A DNA stretch of 64,000 nt from Clostridia bacterium (GTDB lineage: Bacteria; Bacillota; Clostridia; Lachnospirales; Lachnospiraceae). The stretch is from NCBI GenBank assembly GCA_910576325.1, contig CAJTIM010000008.1:62001-126000 (forward strand), given 5' to 3'. Below the pieces are notes generated by a model that made no database searches, was not told the DNA's origin, and saw nothing but the letters and a program-made list of their open reading frames with translations. Within the stretch, counting starts at the first letter, position 1; the number at the start of each line of letters is the position of its first letter. Positions 25,583 to 33,577 of this stretch are shown here, one piece after another. The position numbers were made by a program, and so were the translations under genes.

Positions 25583-27190
25583 TCATAAAGCTATTTCTGT
25601 ATATGCAACTTGCGAATGGTTGTATAAAATTTTCAGTGAAATATTCCGTTCAATTTCAAGCAATACATAATTTTCAGTTGAAGTACCCATATCATATATT
25701 TGTAAAGTCCCGCTATGGCTGTCAGCATAAATCTCTGGTTGGAAAGCATAATTGGCAGTCAAACCATTAAAATAAACATATTGATATTCCTTGTCATTAA
25801 TCACATACCATTTTTCATCATCACAAGAATTTATGGCATCTATAACCTTATTCGGAAGTTCTTCTTTTGCTAATCTGGTTATCACACCCGTATGCTGTTC
25901 TTCCGTCTGCCCATCCAACTCGCTATCTTCAAAATCACTAAGGATTTCATCTGCTTCTTCTTTTGTGAGATACTCAATTTTTTTAATAGAATTATTTTTT
26001 GACCGTATTAACCGTATATCAACGGTTCCTTCCTTATCAAAACTGAAAGTTTCAAAAGATTTGTTTTCCCTTAAATCCATGAATATGCGGATGCGCACGC
26101 CTTGGTAATAATAAGCTCCATTGATAACTGTAATTCCATGATGTAAATACTCACCATCTTCGATTTCAGTTTTTTCCAAATAATTTTTTTTGTCTTCCGT
26201 AATGTGGGCTTTAGACATTGTACCAGCATCAGTACCTGCCACTTTAAAATCATTTTGTGCAAATACTGTAATCGCGCCTGCTAATAAAACCACTGTGCAG
26301 CCTATGCTTAAACAAGTTGCTTTTTTAAACGTCATGATTGCCACAATCCTTTCTTGTATGGCGTTCTTTCCAAATCCATTTGAGATAAACGACCAATGAT
26401 ACTGCTTTTCCGCCAAATCTACAAGCGTCGTAACATATTCCTTTTTTGCTGTTTCTCCCAAAAGAGCAACCACTTTTTCATCACATGATAATTCAATATC
26501 ACGGTTGAGAAGCCGATACATTATCCAAACGAAAGGATTGAACCAGTGTATGCTCACCACTATAAGGATAATTATTTTCCAAAGATTATCCAACCGTTTT
26601 ATATGTATCATTTCATGCGTAAGGACATATTTTATTTTCGTGTTGTCCGAAAGTTTAAAAATTTTCGGGAATATAATTTTAGGTGACAAAACGCCATACG
26701 TTAAAGGTGTTGAGATTCTGTCCGATACCAATAACTTTACACGTTTAGGAATCGTTGTCACTGACCTGAAATAATCATCGCTTTCTTTTGAAATAGGTAA
26801 TGCTGTCCGTATTTTTTGATATTCTCTCCAATATAATACCCCGAAAATCACAAGCATGACTGCCATACCTGCTGCCCAAACAATCGTCATCCATGCGACG
26901 TTGTTTAAAGATAATGCTACTGTTGTATCAGTAATTGGTTCTTTTAATGTTTCTGTTATAAGCGGACTGTTGGCAGTATTATAGTGACTGATGCCACTAT
27001 CTGCTAATTTTGTTATAGGTGAAGCAAGTCCATAATGTATCGGTAAGTCAAAGGGTATCAGCAATCTTAGTATTGCAATATTCCACAACAGCACAAAAAA
27101 TTTTTTCGGCAGCCTGTTTAAAGCAACAAAGCGCAAAGTAACAATCAAGATAATCAATATACTGCTTGAGATGCTTATTTTAAGCAACAT
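25583..27190 (-). CDS. BlaR1/MecR1-family M56 metallopeptidase receptor with a non-penicillin-binding sensor domain
   Basis: About 535 residues from ATG 27190 (GAGGTG upstream; a GTG at 27199 is the alternative). Two N-terminal helices, a third near residues 103-123, the zinc motif HEMIH (about 192-199) with a downstream LSCDEKVV, and a helix TCLSIGCTVVLLAGAITVF before the extracellular part. In BlaR1 that part is a penicillin-binding domain with SxxK; here it is a different ~200-residue domain (VRIRIFMDLRENKSF ... YEIERNISLKIL-like end) related to the secreted protein at 24833. On ligand binding it should cleave the BlaI-type repressor encoded ten bases upstream. Confidence 0.88.
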   Translation of the reverse strand: MLLKISISSSILIILIVTLRFVALNRLPKKFFVLLWNIAILRLLIPFDLPIHYGLASPITKLADSGISHYNTANSPLITETLKEPITDTTVALSLNNVAWMTIVWAAGMAVMLVIFGVLYWREYQKIRTALPISKESDDYFRSVTTIPKRVKLLVSDRISTPLTYGVLSPKIIFPKIFKLSDNTKIKYVLTHEMIHIKRLDNLWKIIILIVVSIHWFNPFVWIMYRLLNRDIELSCDEKVVALLGETAKKEYVTTLVDLAEKQYHWSFISNGFGKNAIQERIVAIMTFKKATCLSIGCTVVLLAGAITVFAQNDFKVAGTDAGTMSKAHITEDKKNYLEKTEIEDGEYLHHGITVINGAYYYQGVRIRIFMDLRENKSFETFSFDKEGTVDIRLIRSKNNSIKKIEYLTKEEADEILSDFEDSELDGQTEEQHTGVITRLAKEELPNKVIDAINSCDDEKWYVINDKEYQYVYFNGLTANYAFQPEIYADSHSGTLQIYDMGTSTENYVLLEIERNISLKILYNHSQVAYTEIAL

Positions 27191-27200
27191 ACTTTTCACC

Positions 27201-27560
27201 TCATTTCATCTGGTTTATCAAATTCTTTAATTGCTGCAGTTCATCATGTGTCAATGTTTTTTCAGACAACAAAGCGGCAAAAAATTCTTTCTTAGAACCG
27301 TCAAATATCCTTTCAATCAATTCCGCTGTTTCATATGCCTGTACGTCTTCTTTGGAAATCATTGCCTTGCAGATAAATTTAGGTTCAATTCTTTCGATTG
27401 CGCCTTTCTCTATACATTTTTTTATCACCGTGTAAGTTGTATTCCTATTCCAGCCAATTTCCTCTTTCAGTATTTTTGAAATCTGTCCTGCTGTAATGTT
27501 TCCCTCTTTCCATAATACTTCCATCACTTTTAATTCTGAATCAAATAACTTCATCCTCAT
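27201..27560 (-). CDS. BlaI/MecI-family transcriptional repressor
   Basis: About 120 residues from ATG 27560 (MRMKLFDSELKVMEVLW) with GGAGGT five bases upstream. The winged helix reads ITAGQISKILKEEIGWNRNTTYTVIKKCIEKGAIER; the C-terminal dimerization helices follow. It ends ten bases before the BlaR1-like start, the standard repressor/receptor operon. Three palindromes of consensus ACTATT-N2-AATAGT lie just upstream (27579-27645) and are its likely operators. No beta-lactamase is present, so the regulated output is the operon itself or unlinked genes. Confidence 0.9.
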   Translation of the reverse strand: MRMKLFDSELKVMEVLWKEGNITAGQISKILKEEIGWNRNTTYTVIKKCIEKGAIERIEPKFICKAMISKEDVQAYETAELIERIFDGSKKEFFAALLSEKTLTHDELQQLKNLINQMK

Positions 27561-27578
27561 TCCGCACCTCCCAAAATG

Positions 27579-27645
27579 ACTATTGCAATAGTTCTTTTTG
27601 AACATACTATCACAATAGTCATGTGGTGTCAACTATTCAAATAGT
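27579..27645. promoter_or_regulatory. Three BlaI-type operator palindromes
   Basis: ACTATTGCAATAGT (27579-27592), ACTATCACAATAGT (27606-27619) and ACTATTCAAATAGT (27632-27645) lie 27 and 26 bases apart, upstream of the BlaI-family gene. The regular spacing of about two and a half helical turns and the shared ACTAT...ATAGT arms indicate repressor sites. Confidence 0.75.
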
Positions 27646-27799
27646 CATTTTGTTATATTATGAGCAACTATGATATTTCAAAAAATCAAAAACCTATTCT
27701 GGTGTTTTTTATCTAACCTTTTTCAAAGTAATTGCCTTATGTAAGGCAAAGGAACAGACAGGGGATTAAGTCCCTCTGGTTTCCTTTTGCCCTGCCCTG

Positions 27800-28131
27800 C
27801 TAATAGTTTGGCACTCCGTAGCCGTATATTGAGCCGCTCCCGACTGGATAGCTCTGCTGTTTGCAGGCATCGCCAGAGTTGCCCTCCACGGTGTAGACCG
27901 TCCCATTCTCGCATTTTTCCACGATTCCCACATGGTCGATTGAGCCGTCACTCCCCCAATCAAAGAAAATGAGGTCGCCTGCCTGCGGCTCATAGTTCTT
28001 GCCTTGCCATTGCCCTTTGCCCTTAAACCAGTTCACGCCGTCTGAGCAGAGGGAGAATTTCGGTATGATGCCGCTTTCCAGATAGCCGCACTGATCGGCA
28101 CACCACGATGCGAAGCAGTCAGAGAAGATGT
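27800..28131 (-). pseudogene. CHAP-domain cell-wall amidase fragment
   Basis: The last ~110 residues of a CHAP amidase of the type found in Tn916-like elements: DCFASWCADQCGYLESG with the probable catalytic Cys, then PQAGDLIFFDWGSDGSIDHVGIVE with the catalytic His, ending GYGVPNY. The reading frame is cut at about 28131 where recombinase sequence of the opposite strand begins; there is no start codon with a ribosome site, and the N-terminal muramidase-like part is gone. It is a relic of a conjugative element that once contributed DNA here. Confidence 0.72.
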
Positions 28132-28138
28132 CCTATAC

Positions 28139-28705
28139 CAGTTGGTATTAAAACAGCTTCAGCATTTCCTGTCCTATTTACAGCAGTTTGAAAGGGTATT
28201 TATCCGACAGCAGATTGACACTACCCTTGCGGAACGCCGATACGAGTTATACGCAAAGCAGAAACAGATTGAAAAAGACGAAAAGCGCATGGAAGAACTT
28301 GACCGCCTGTTCCGCAAAATCTATGAAGATAATGTCAACGGAAAGCTGAATGACGAACGCTTTTACAAGCTGTCAGATGGTTATGAAGCTGAGCAGGAAC
28401 AGCTAAAACACAAAATCGAAACCTTGAAATCCGAAGTCAGCGAAGCCGACACAGAAGCAACCAATGTTTCCAAGCTAATTGCCGTCACCAAAAAATATAC
28501 TCGTATTGACGAGCTAACGCCCGAAATCTTAAATACCTTTGTGGATAAAATCGTAGTCCATGAATGCGAGAAAAAAGACGGGAAACGGACACAGGATATT
28601 GACATCTACTATTCCTATGTCGGGATTGTTGATATTCCAACGGATGAAGAAATGCGGGAAATAGAACGTGAATACGGAAAACGTACCAAACGTCAAACCG
28701 CCTAA
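28139..28705 (+). pseudogene. Serine recombinase 3' fragment (inverted copy)
   Basis: About 188 codons on the plus strand starting QLVLKQLQHFLSYLQQFERVF and ending YGKRTKRQTA, nearly the same as the last part of the TnpX-like protein at 19391-21049 (coiled coil plus C-terminal domain). It lacks the resolvase domain and zinc ribbon, so it cannot recombine DNA. Identity continues past the stop through the hairpin to CTATTTTTATCC and TATCTGG near 28768, giving an inverted repeat of about 640 bp with the left end of the element. Confidence 0.88.
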
Positions 28706-28893
28706 ATATAGGCGTGGCAGGAGAAAGTCTATGCTCCTGCCCATACATATCTATTTTTATCCTTATCTGGTATCAATCAACTGTCATATATCCATTTGGG
28801 ATTGCCCTGTATTTTGCCATAGTCCTTTACCTCCTGAAACATATTATAAATCATTACGCAACGTAACAAGCAAGACTTTTTCGGAAAATTTTT

Positions 28894-28915
28894 AGGCGGC
28901 AATTTTCTGCCGCCT
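28894..28915 (-). terminator. Terminator-like hairpin after the TnpV-like gene
   Basis: AGGCGGCA (28894-28901) pairs with TGCCGCCT (28908-28915), nine bases after the TnpV-like stop at 28924; on the minus strand it is followed by AAAAATTTTCC. Confidence 0.55.
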
Positions 28916-28923
28916 TTCTGTAC

Positions 28924-29298
28924 TTATGCAAAAACAATTTCCTCGTTCACAATCTGTCTCGCACATGCCCTTATGTTATTTAAGTGTTGTACCCATTCTA
29001 AGGCATTTTCTTCCTTTAGGCGTTCCGTTATGCCCTGCGCTTGTTTCATGCCCTCTATGAGCCTTTCAAAGCGTTCCTGTGCCTGCCTATCGATGTCGGC
29101 AAGGTATGTATTCAGCTTGCCGTTTGTGAGAAGATTGGTGTATGTAACCTTGCGATACTGCTTCAGATAGTCCAGATGCCGCTGTCCCCATGTGCCTATC
29201 GGCTGTTCTTCTTCGGCGAGTACAGTCAAGCATGGTATTAAGTAATCTCCTTGCCGCTCATATTTGCCGCCCAGTTTCTCAAATAATATATTTGCCAT
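28924..29298 (-). CDS. TnpV-like transposon-encoded protein
   Basis: A 124-residue protein matching the TnpV pattern of Tn4451-type elements: GKYERQGDYLIPCLTVLAEEE, then the core PIGTWGQRHLDYLKQYRKVTY, NLLTNGKLNTYLADIDRQAQE, and a helical tail. The role of TnpV is unknown. It lies at the right end of the element, outside the inverted recombinase fragment, with one CCAGATA-type end on each side of it. Confidence 0.85.
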   Translation of the reverse strand: MANILFEKLGGKYERQGDYLIPCLTVLAEEEQPIGTWGQRHLDYLKQYRKVTYTNLLTNGKLNTYLADIDRQAQERFERLIEGMKQAQGITERLKEENALEWVQHLNNIRACARQIVNEEIVFA

Positions 29299-29465
29299 TT
29301 TCTATTTTCTCCAGATAAGATATTCACTCCACGTTGTTATGTCTACTGTCTTAAACAAAATTTTGAGTTTTCTCCTTATCTGGTTTCATTCATCATTGAT
29401 ACATCAAATGACATCGTGATTAAAACAGAGTAAATGTTTTAACTATTTAATTATTAACTATCTTT

Positions 29466-29493
29466 ATTATATAATAAAATCAATATTTTTCAA
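29466..29493 (-). promoter_or_regulatory. Putative promoter pointing into the element, probably the displaced GH36-operon promoter
   Basis: On the minus strand TTGAAA (29488-29493) and TATAAT (29466-29471) are 16 bases apart. It lies between the PatB-like gene and the element end. Before the insertion it would have stood about 90-100 bases upstream of the sugar-binding-protein gene now starting at 19276. Confidence 0.5.
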
Positions 29494-29584
29494 TATATTT
29501 TTTACGTATTCGATATTTTTCTACATTTTTACTATTTTCAAAAACATGATTTTATCTATTTTTAACAATTTCTGTTATATATTC

Positions 29585-30793
29585 TCAACAGAACACATAG
29601 GCTCTCAGGCGTCGAAAGGCTTCCTGTACTCTCACGAACGGCATTGCCAGATTCAGCCGGATATGGCAGTCGGCCTCAAATAAACGTCCGTCCTGCCAGC
29701 CCACTCCTACCCGCCAGCCGGCCTTTAAAACCTCATCCAGTGTCTTTTTGTGTATCTGACACCATCTGCCGCAGTCAATAAACAGCATATAAGTTCCTTC
29801 CGGCTCCGCCACCGATACTCCCGGAAAATACTTCCGAATATAGGTACAGGCGTATCCCATGTTGGCCTCCAGCACCCTGCACAGCTCTTCCACCCAGGGT
29901 TCACTTTCCGGACTGTAGGCTCCTATCAAAGCATGCATGGACAGCACATTTTTATTATTGTAAAAGGTCATTTCCGCTTCCTTCTCTATCCGATCACGAA
30001 GCCAGGAATTATAGACAATGCGGTAGCTTCCCGTAATTCCTGCCAGATTAAAGGTCTTCGTAGGTGCATACAGGGATACCGTGCGGTTTTTTGCATCCTC
30101 ACTGATGCTCTGCACCGGAATGTGCCGATGCCCTTTAAAGATCAAATCGGACCAAATTTCGTCTGCCACAACAAAAACCTCATATTTGCGGAAAAGCTCC
30201 ATGGCCTCAAGAAGCTCTTCCCTCTCCCAGACCCGCCCGCAGGGATTATGCGGGGAACACAGAATGGCTGTGTGTATCCCGTTTTCCGAAATCCGCTTCT
30301 CCATATCCGCAAAATCCATCCGCCACACATGGTTCTCGTCCTGAATCAATCTTGAATAAACGATATGGTATCCGCACAGGTGCAGGGTATCCTTAAATCC
30401 TCGGTAAACCGGCGCATGAAGCAGAACCGGATCGCCCGGCGAGCACAAAACCTTCAGTGCACTGATAAGCCCGCCCATAACTCCATTGTCCATATAAATA
30501 TGCTCCGCTCTCAGATCCCGTACCCTGCGGCTTCTTTCCTGCCAGCGAATGATCGCTTCAAAATAGCGCTCACTAAGTTCAAAGTAACCAAAAAGCGGAT
30601 GGCGAATCCGTTCCGTAAGAGCCTCCACAATGGGGGGCGCCACCGGAAAATTCATATCCGCCACCCACATCGGAATACAGTCAAATCCCTCATCCGGCAC
30701 TTCCGGAGCAATGCCCGGCTCTTTGCCGATCCAGTCTACCGCATATGCATCCCTTCCTTTTCGATCGATAACGGAAGTAAAATCATAATTCAT
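29585..30793 (-). CDS. MalY/PatB-like PLP-dependent aminotransferase / C-S lyase
   Basis: About 402 residues from ATG 30793 (MNYDFTSVIDRKGRDAYAVDW) with AGGAGG upstream; the frame is open 12 codons earlier. Fold-type I aminotransferase: PIWVADMNFP-like N-terminus (CIPMWVADMNFPVAPPI), substrate loop ILCSPHNPCGRVW, the PLP Asp in FVVADEIWSDL, the Schiff-base Lys in YAPTKTFNLAG, and the C-terminal Arg in HIRLNLAMP. PatB/MalY proteins cleave cystathionine or related C-S bonds. It stands alone, between a MarR-type gene and the element insertion. Confidence 0.9.
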   Translation of the reverse strand: MNYDFTSVIDRKGRDAYAVDWIGKEPGIAPEVPDEGFDCIPMWVADMNFPVAPPIVEALTERIRHPLFGYFELSERYFEAIIRWQERSRRVRDLRAEHIYMDNGVMGGLISALKVLCSPGDPVLLHAPVYRGFKDTLHLCGYHIVYSRLIQDENHVWRMDFADMEKRISENGIHTAILCSPHNPCGRVWEREELLEAMELFRKYEVFVVADEIWSDLIFKGHRHIPVQSISEDAKNRTVSLYAPTKTFNLAGITGSYRIVYNSWLRDRIEKEAEMTFYNNKNVLSMHALIGAYSPESEPWVEELCRVLEANMGYACTYIRKYFPGVSVAEPEGTYMLFIDCGRWCQIHKKTLDEVLKAGWRVGVGWQDGRLFEADCHIRLNLAMPFVRVQEAFRRLRAYVFC

Positions 30794-30857
30794 ACTTGTC
30801 CTCCTTTTATACTTATCATACTTAACCATTAAGCACCTTTATTATATATGCAATTTA

Positions 30858-30893
30858 TACCCGCAGTACCACTGTCACATGATACTGCGGGTA
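30858..30893 (-). terminator. Terminator-like hairpin after the MarR gene
   Basis: TACCCGCAGTA (30858-30868) and TACTGCGGGTA (30883-30893) form an 11-bp perfect stem directly after the MarR-family stop at 30897. Confidence 0.65.
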
Positions 30894-30896
30894 TCT

Positions 30897-31382
30897 TTAT
30901 TCCGCCCCGAAGCGCTCCTTGCTGCGCCGCAGGTCATCCTGATAAATCGTATTTATGCACTCTTGTATTTTGAGATAAACGGAAAGCTCTTCATCGCTGA
31001 ACCTCTCCAGCTCCTGAAAGGCCCGCTCCTGGCAATGGCTGTTAAATTCCACATGAACCTTGTACAGCTGCTTTCCGCTCTTGGTAAGGCACAGGTTATA
31101 TACGCGCTTATTCTGCGGATTACGTATCTGCTCCACCAGTCCTTTCCCCACAAGCTTTTGAACAATCTGGGAACAGGCACTGGTGGTCTTTTTCAAAATT
31201 CCGGCCAGCTCCGTAGAGGTAATTCCCGGCATCTCGCCAATCTGATTCACAATATAAGCCTCCGCCTGATATAAAACCGTATCCCCATAATAATGAGGAA
31301 GAGAATCATACTCTTCCATCAAATCATACGCGTCATCTTGTGATTTCCAAATTGCATGAAGCAATTCTTTCCGATTTGTCAT
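30897..31382 (-). CDS. MarR family transcriptional regulator
   Basis: About 161 residues from ATG 31382 (MTNRKELLHAIWKSQD); an in-frame ATG at 31424 is possible, while the frame-opening codon at 31439 lies almost on the predicted transcription start. The winged helix reads MPGITSTELAGILKKTTSACSQIVQKLVGKGLVEQIRNPQNKRVYNLCLT. Probably a repressor for a small molecule; the adjacent PatB-like gene downstream is the simplest target, but a terminator separates them. Confidence 0.87.
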   Translation of the reverse strand: MTNRKELLHAIWKSQDDAYDLMEEYDSLPHYYGDTVLYQAEAYIVNQIGEMPGITSTELAGILKKTTSACSQIVQKLVGKGLVEQIRNPQNKRVYNLCLTKSGKQLYKVHVEFNSHCQERAFQELERFSDEELSVYLKIQECINTIYQDDLRRSKERFGAE

Positions 31383-31443
31383 AACATGTCCCCGCTTTAT
31401 ATTGGCTAACCTGTTTCCTTCCATATTTCCCCTTAACACATTC

Positions 31444-31472
31444 AGTATAGCGAATTTCCATTCATTTTACAA
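31444..31472 (-). promoter_or_regulatory. Putative promoter of the MarR gene
   Basis: On the minus strand TTGTAA (31467-31472) and TATACT (31444-31449) are 17 bases apart, placing transcription start near 31437. Confidence 0.52.
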
Positions 31473-31570
31473 TTAGTAGTTTGCAAAATATTTCCTTCCG
31501 CTGCTATTTTTAGGTTGTATGGGAAAACAGTAAGCAAATATGTCGGGTTGCTCCTTTGTTTTACAGGAAT

Positions 31571-31630
31571 AAAAGCATCCTCATCAGGAAATAAAATGCC
31601 GCTGCCGTTTCTTCCTGTGAGGATGCTTTT
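31571..31630 (-). terminator. Terminator after the PTS gene
   Basis: Arms 31571-31590 and 31612-31630 (AAAAGCATCCTCA ... TGAGGATGCTTTT) form a long stem with one bulge, about 65 bases after the PTS stop at 31695; T-runs follow on both strands, so it may act in both directions. Confidence 0.7.
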
Positions 31631-31694
31631 GTAATTTTTATTTATTCTTTAACTGTTTGATTGCAAGAAATCTGCCGGGCTTTGTTCCGGATCC

Positions 31695-33557
31695 TTACGC
31701 CAACTGCTCCAGCACCCACTCCGCATCATCCGTGGTTTTCAAGGTCTCCAGTCTGGCCTCATCCTCCAGAAGCGTGCAGAGCTTTCCTAAAAGATCCAAA
31801 TGCTCATCCCCCACTCCTGCGATGCCGAATACAAGCTGTGCTTTTTCTTCTCCGAAATCAACGCCCTCGGGATACTGGAAGAATACGATTCCGCTCTTTT
31901 TCACCGTACCCTTGGCCTGGGTGGTGCCGTGAGGAATGGCTACGCCCATACCCATGTAGGTCGTAACAAGCTTTTCCCTCTCCTGCATGGCCGCCACATA
32001 GGAACCGTCCACATAGCCCAGCTTTTCCAAAAGCTCGCCGGCCGCCTGGATAGCTTCCTCCTTGCTCACCGGCTTCTGCCCAAGCTGAATCCCCTCTTTT
32101 ATGAGGATATTTTTCTTAATAGGCACATCGGGAATCACAATATCCGTGTTCTCCCCTGCCGGAGCCGCCGGCTGATCGCCGGTGGTCAGCTGTACATACA
32201 AAGCGTCCAGAGCCGGGTCCGCCAGAAAGTTTCCGATGGTAATAAGCTGTGCCTGGGGTGCGGATTTCTTTGCCCGCTCCGCCAGTGTGGTCTGCACCAC
32301 CGCAATGTCGCAGTCTCCGGGAATATTGTCCACAGAGGTATTAATCACCGTGATATCCGGCCGGTTTCCCTTGATCCGGTTGCGGAACTTGGTCGCTCCC
32401 ATAGCCGAGGAGCCCATGCCCGCATCACAGGCAAATACAATCTTCTTAATATCCGAAGCCTTCTCAATGGTGCCCGGAACCACCGGCTGCCCCTTGGCTT
32501 CCGCTTTTCTGGCCGCCATCTCGCTCTGGGCTTCCTCCAGGCTCTTACCGCCTGCCATCTTCACAATGGGAGCGGCAACCAGGAAGGAAATGCCCGCGGC
32601 AATGAGCACACCCACAACTACCTTTACCATATCCGATCCCGGCGTCATCATCAGGTAAGCAATGATGGAACCGGGCGACGCAGGACCTACCAGACCGGCG
32701 CCTGTGATGGTGTACCAGAGAATGGCCGCCATATTTCCCAGAATCGGAGCAATGATAACGAACGGATTCATCAGAATATATGGGAAATAGATTTCATGAA
32801 TACCGCCCAGCAGATGAATAATCACCGCGCCCGGGGCGGAATCCTTGGTGGCCTTATCCTTGCAGAAAAGCATATAGGCTAAGAGAACGCCGAGTCCGGG
32901 TCCGGGGTTGGCCTCCAGCATGTACATAATGGACTTTCCCGCATCTGCCGCCTGAATGGTTGCAATGGGGGTAAACACACCGTGGTTAATGGCATTATTC
33001 AAAAACAACACCTTTGCCGGTTCAATGAATACGGCCGCCGCAGGGAGCAGGCTGTGGTCCACCAGAAAGGTAACGCCTGCGGCAAGCACCGCCAGGATAC
33101 CGCTCATAATCGGTCCGATTAATATGTAGCCCAGCATGGCAAGCAGCATGCCTAAGATTCCCACGGAAAAGTTATTAATCAACATCTCAAAGCCGGCAGG
33201 CATACGGCCTTCCATAAGCCGGTCGAACTTCTTCACGCAAAAACCGGCCAGCGGCCCCATTACCATAGCGGCCATAAGCATTGTGATTTCTGTGTTGCTG
33301 AGAATCGCGCCGATAACGGCAATGGCCGCAACCACACGTCCCCGGTCGCCGCCGATCATGCGGCCTCCGGTGGATGCAATCAAAATGGGTATCAGGTAGG
33401 TCAGCATGGGACCGACCATACTGTTGAAGCCCTTGTTGGGTATCCACCCCGTATCAATAAACAGTGCGGCAAGAAAACCAAAGGCGATAAGGGCGCCGAT
33501 ATTCGGCATTACCATTGCCGATAAAAATTTTCCAAAACGCTGTACTTTATTCTTCAA
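31695..33557 (-). CDS. Mannitol-type PTS enzyme IICBA
   Basis: About 620 residues, starting at TTG 33557 (LKNKVQRFGKFLSAMVMPNI) with AGGAGG seven bases upstream; the upstream codons of the open frame are not protein-like. The IIC domain ends with the mannitol-family signature GGIHEIYFPY; IIB has the phosphocysteine loop FACDAGMGSSAMGA near residue 390; IIA has the phospho-His in AIPHGTTQAKG near residue 555. It takes up and phosphorylates a hexitol or hexose. It is the last gene of the operon with 1-phosphofructokinase and a SorE-like dehydrogenase, which suggests a ketose entering as 1-phosphate rather than mannitol; this is inference. Confidence 0.9.
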   Translation of the reverse strand: MKNKVQRFGKFLSAMVMPNIGALIAFGFLAALFIDTGWIPNKGFNSMVGPMLTYLIPILIASTGGRMIGGDRGRVVAAIAVIGAILSNTEITMLMAAMVMGPLAGFCVKKFDRLMEGRMPAGFEMLINNFSVGILGMLLAMLGYILIGPIMSGILAVLAAGVTFLVDHSLLPAAAVFIEPAKVLFLNNAINHGVFTPIATIQAADAGKSIMYMLEANPGPGLGVLLAYMLFCKDKATKDSAPGAVIIHLLGGIHEIYFPYILMNPFVIIAPILGNMAAILWYTITGAGLVGPASPGSIIAYLMMTPGSDMVKVVVGVLIAAGISFLVAAPIVKMAGGKSLEEAQSEMAARKAEAKGQPVVPGTIEKASDIKKIVFACDAGMGSSAMGATKFRNRIKGNRPDITVINTSVDNIPGDCDIAVVQTTLAERAKKSAPQAQLITIGNFLADPALDALYVQLTTGDQPAAPAGENTDIVIPDVPIKKNILIKEGIQLGQKPVSKEEAIQAAGELLEKLGYVDGSYVAAMQEREKLVTTYMGMGVAIPHGTTQAKGTVKKSGIVFFQYPEGVDFGEEKAQLVFGIAGVGDEHLDLLGKLCTLLEDEARLETLKTTDDAEWVLEQLA

Positions 33558-33577
33558 AACGATCCCTCCTATTTTTA

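Larger units (their letters stand above)
19305..29400. mobile_element. Integrated mobilizable element with large serine recombinase (about 10.1 kb)
   Basis: The segment carries TnpX-like recombinase, TnpW/TnpV-like proteins, relaxase, MobC, a sigma-like regulator and a BlaI/BlaR-type system. The outer ends share an 8-base direct repeat TCATTGAT (19305-19312 and 29393-29400), and just inside each the motif CCAGATA appears in inverted orientation (19325-19331; reverse complement near 29377-29383). Further CCAGATA-type ends at about 28760-28770 and 29314-29322, an inverted recombinase fragment and a cut CHAP gene indicate a composite, rearranged element. Exact boundaries are my inference. Confidence 0.65.

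Noticed and set aside
24833-27632. A beta-lactam resistance (bla or mec) locus
   Set aside because: Repressor and M56 receptor are present, but the receptor lacks a penicillin-binding domain and no beta-lactamase or PBP2a gene is near.
19305-29400. A self-transmissible conjugative transposon
   Set aside because: Only relaxase, MobC and an amidase relic were found; no VirB4-like ATPase, coupling protein or mating-channel genes.
31800-32882. Plus-strand open frame of 360 codons
   Set aside because: Lies antisense to the PTS IICBA gene, whose three domains are unmistakable.
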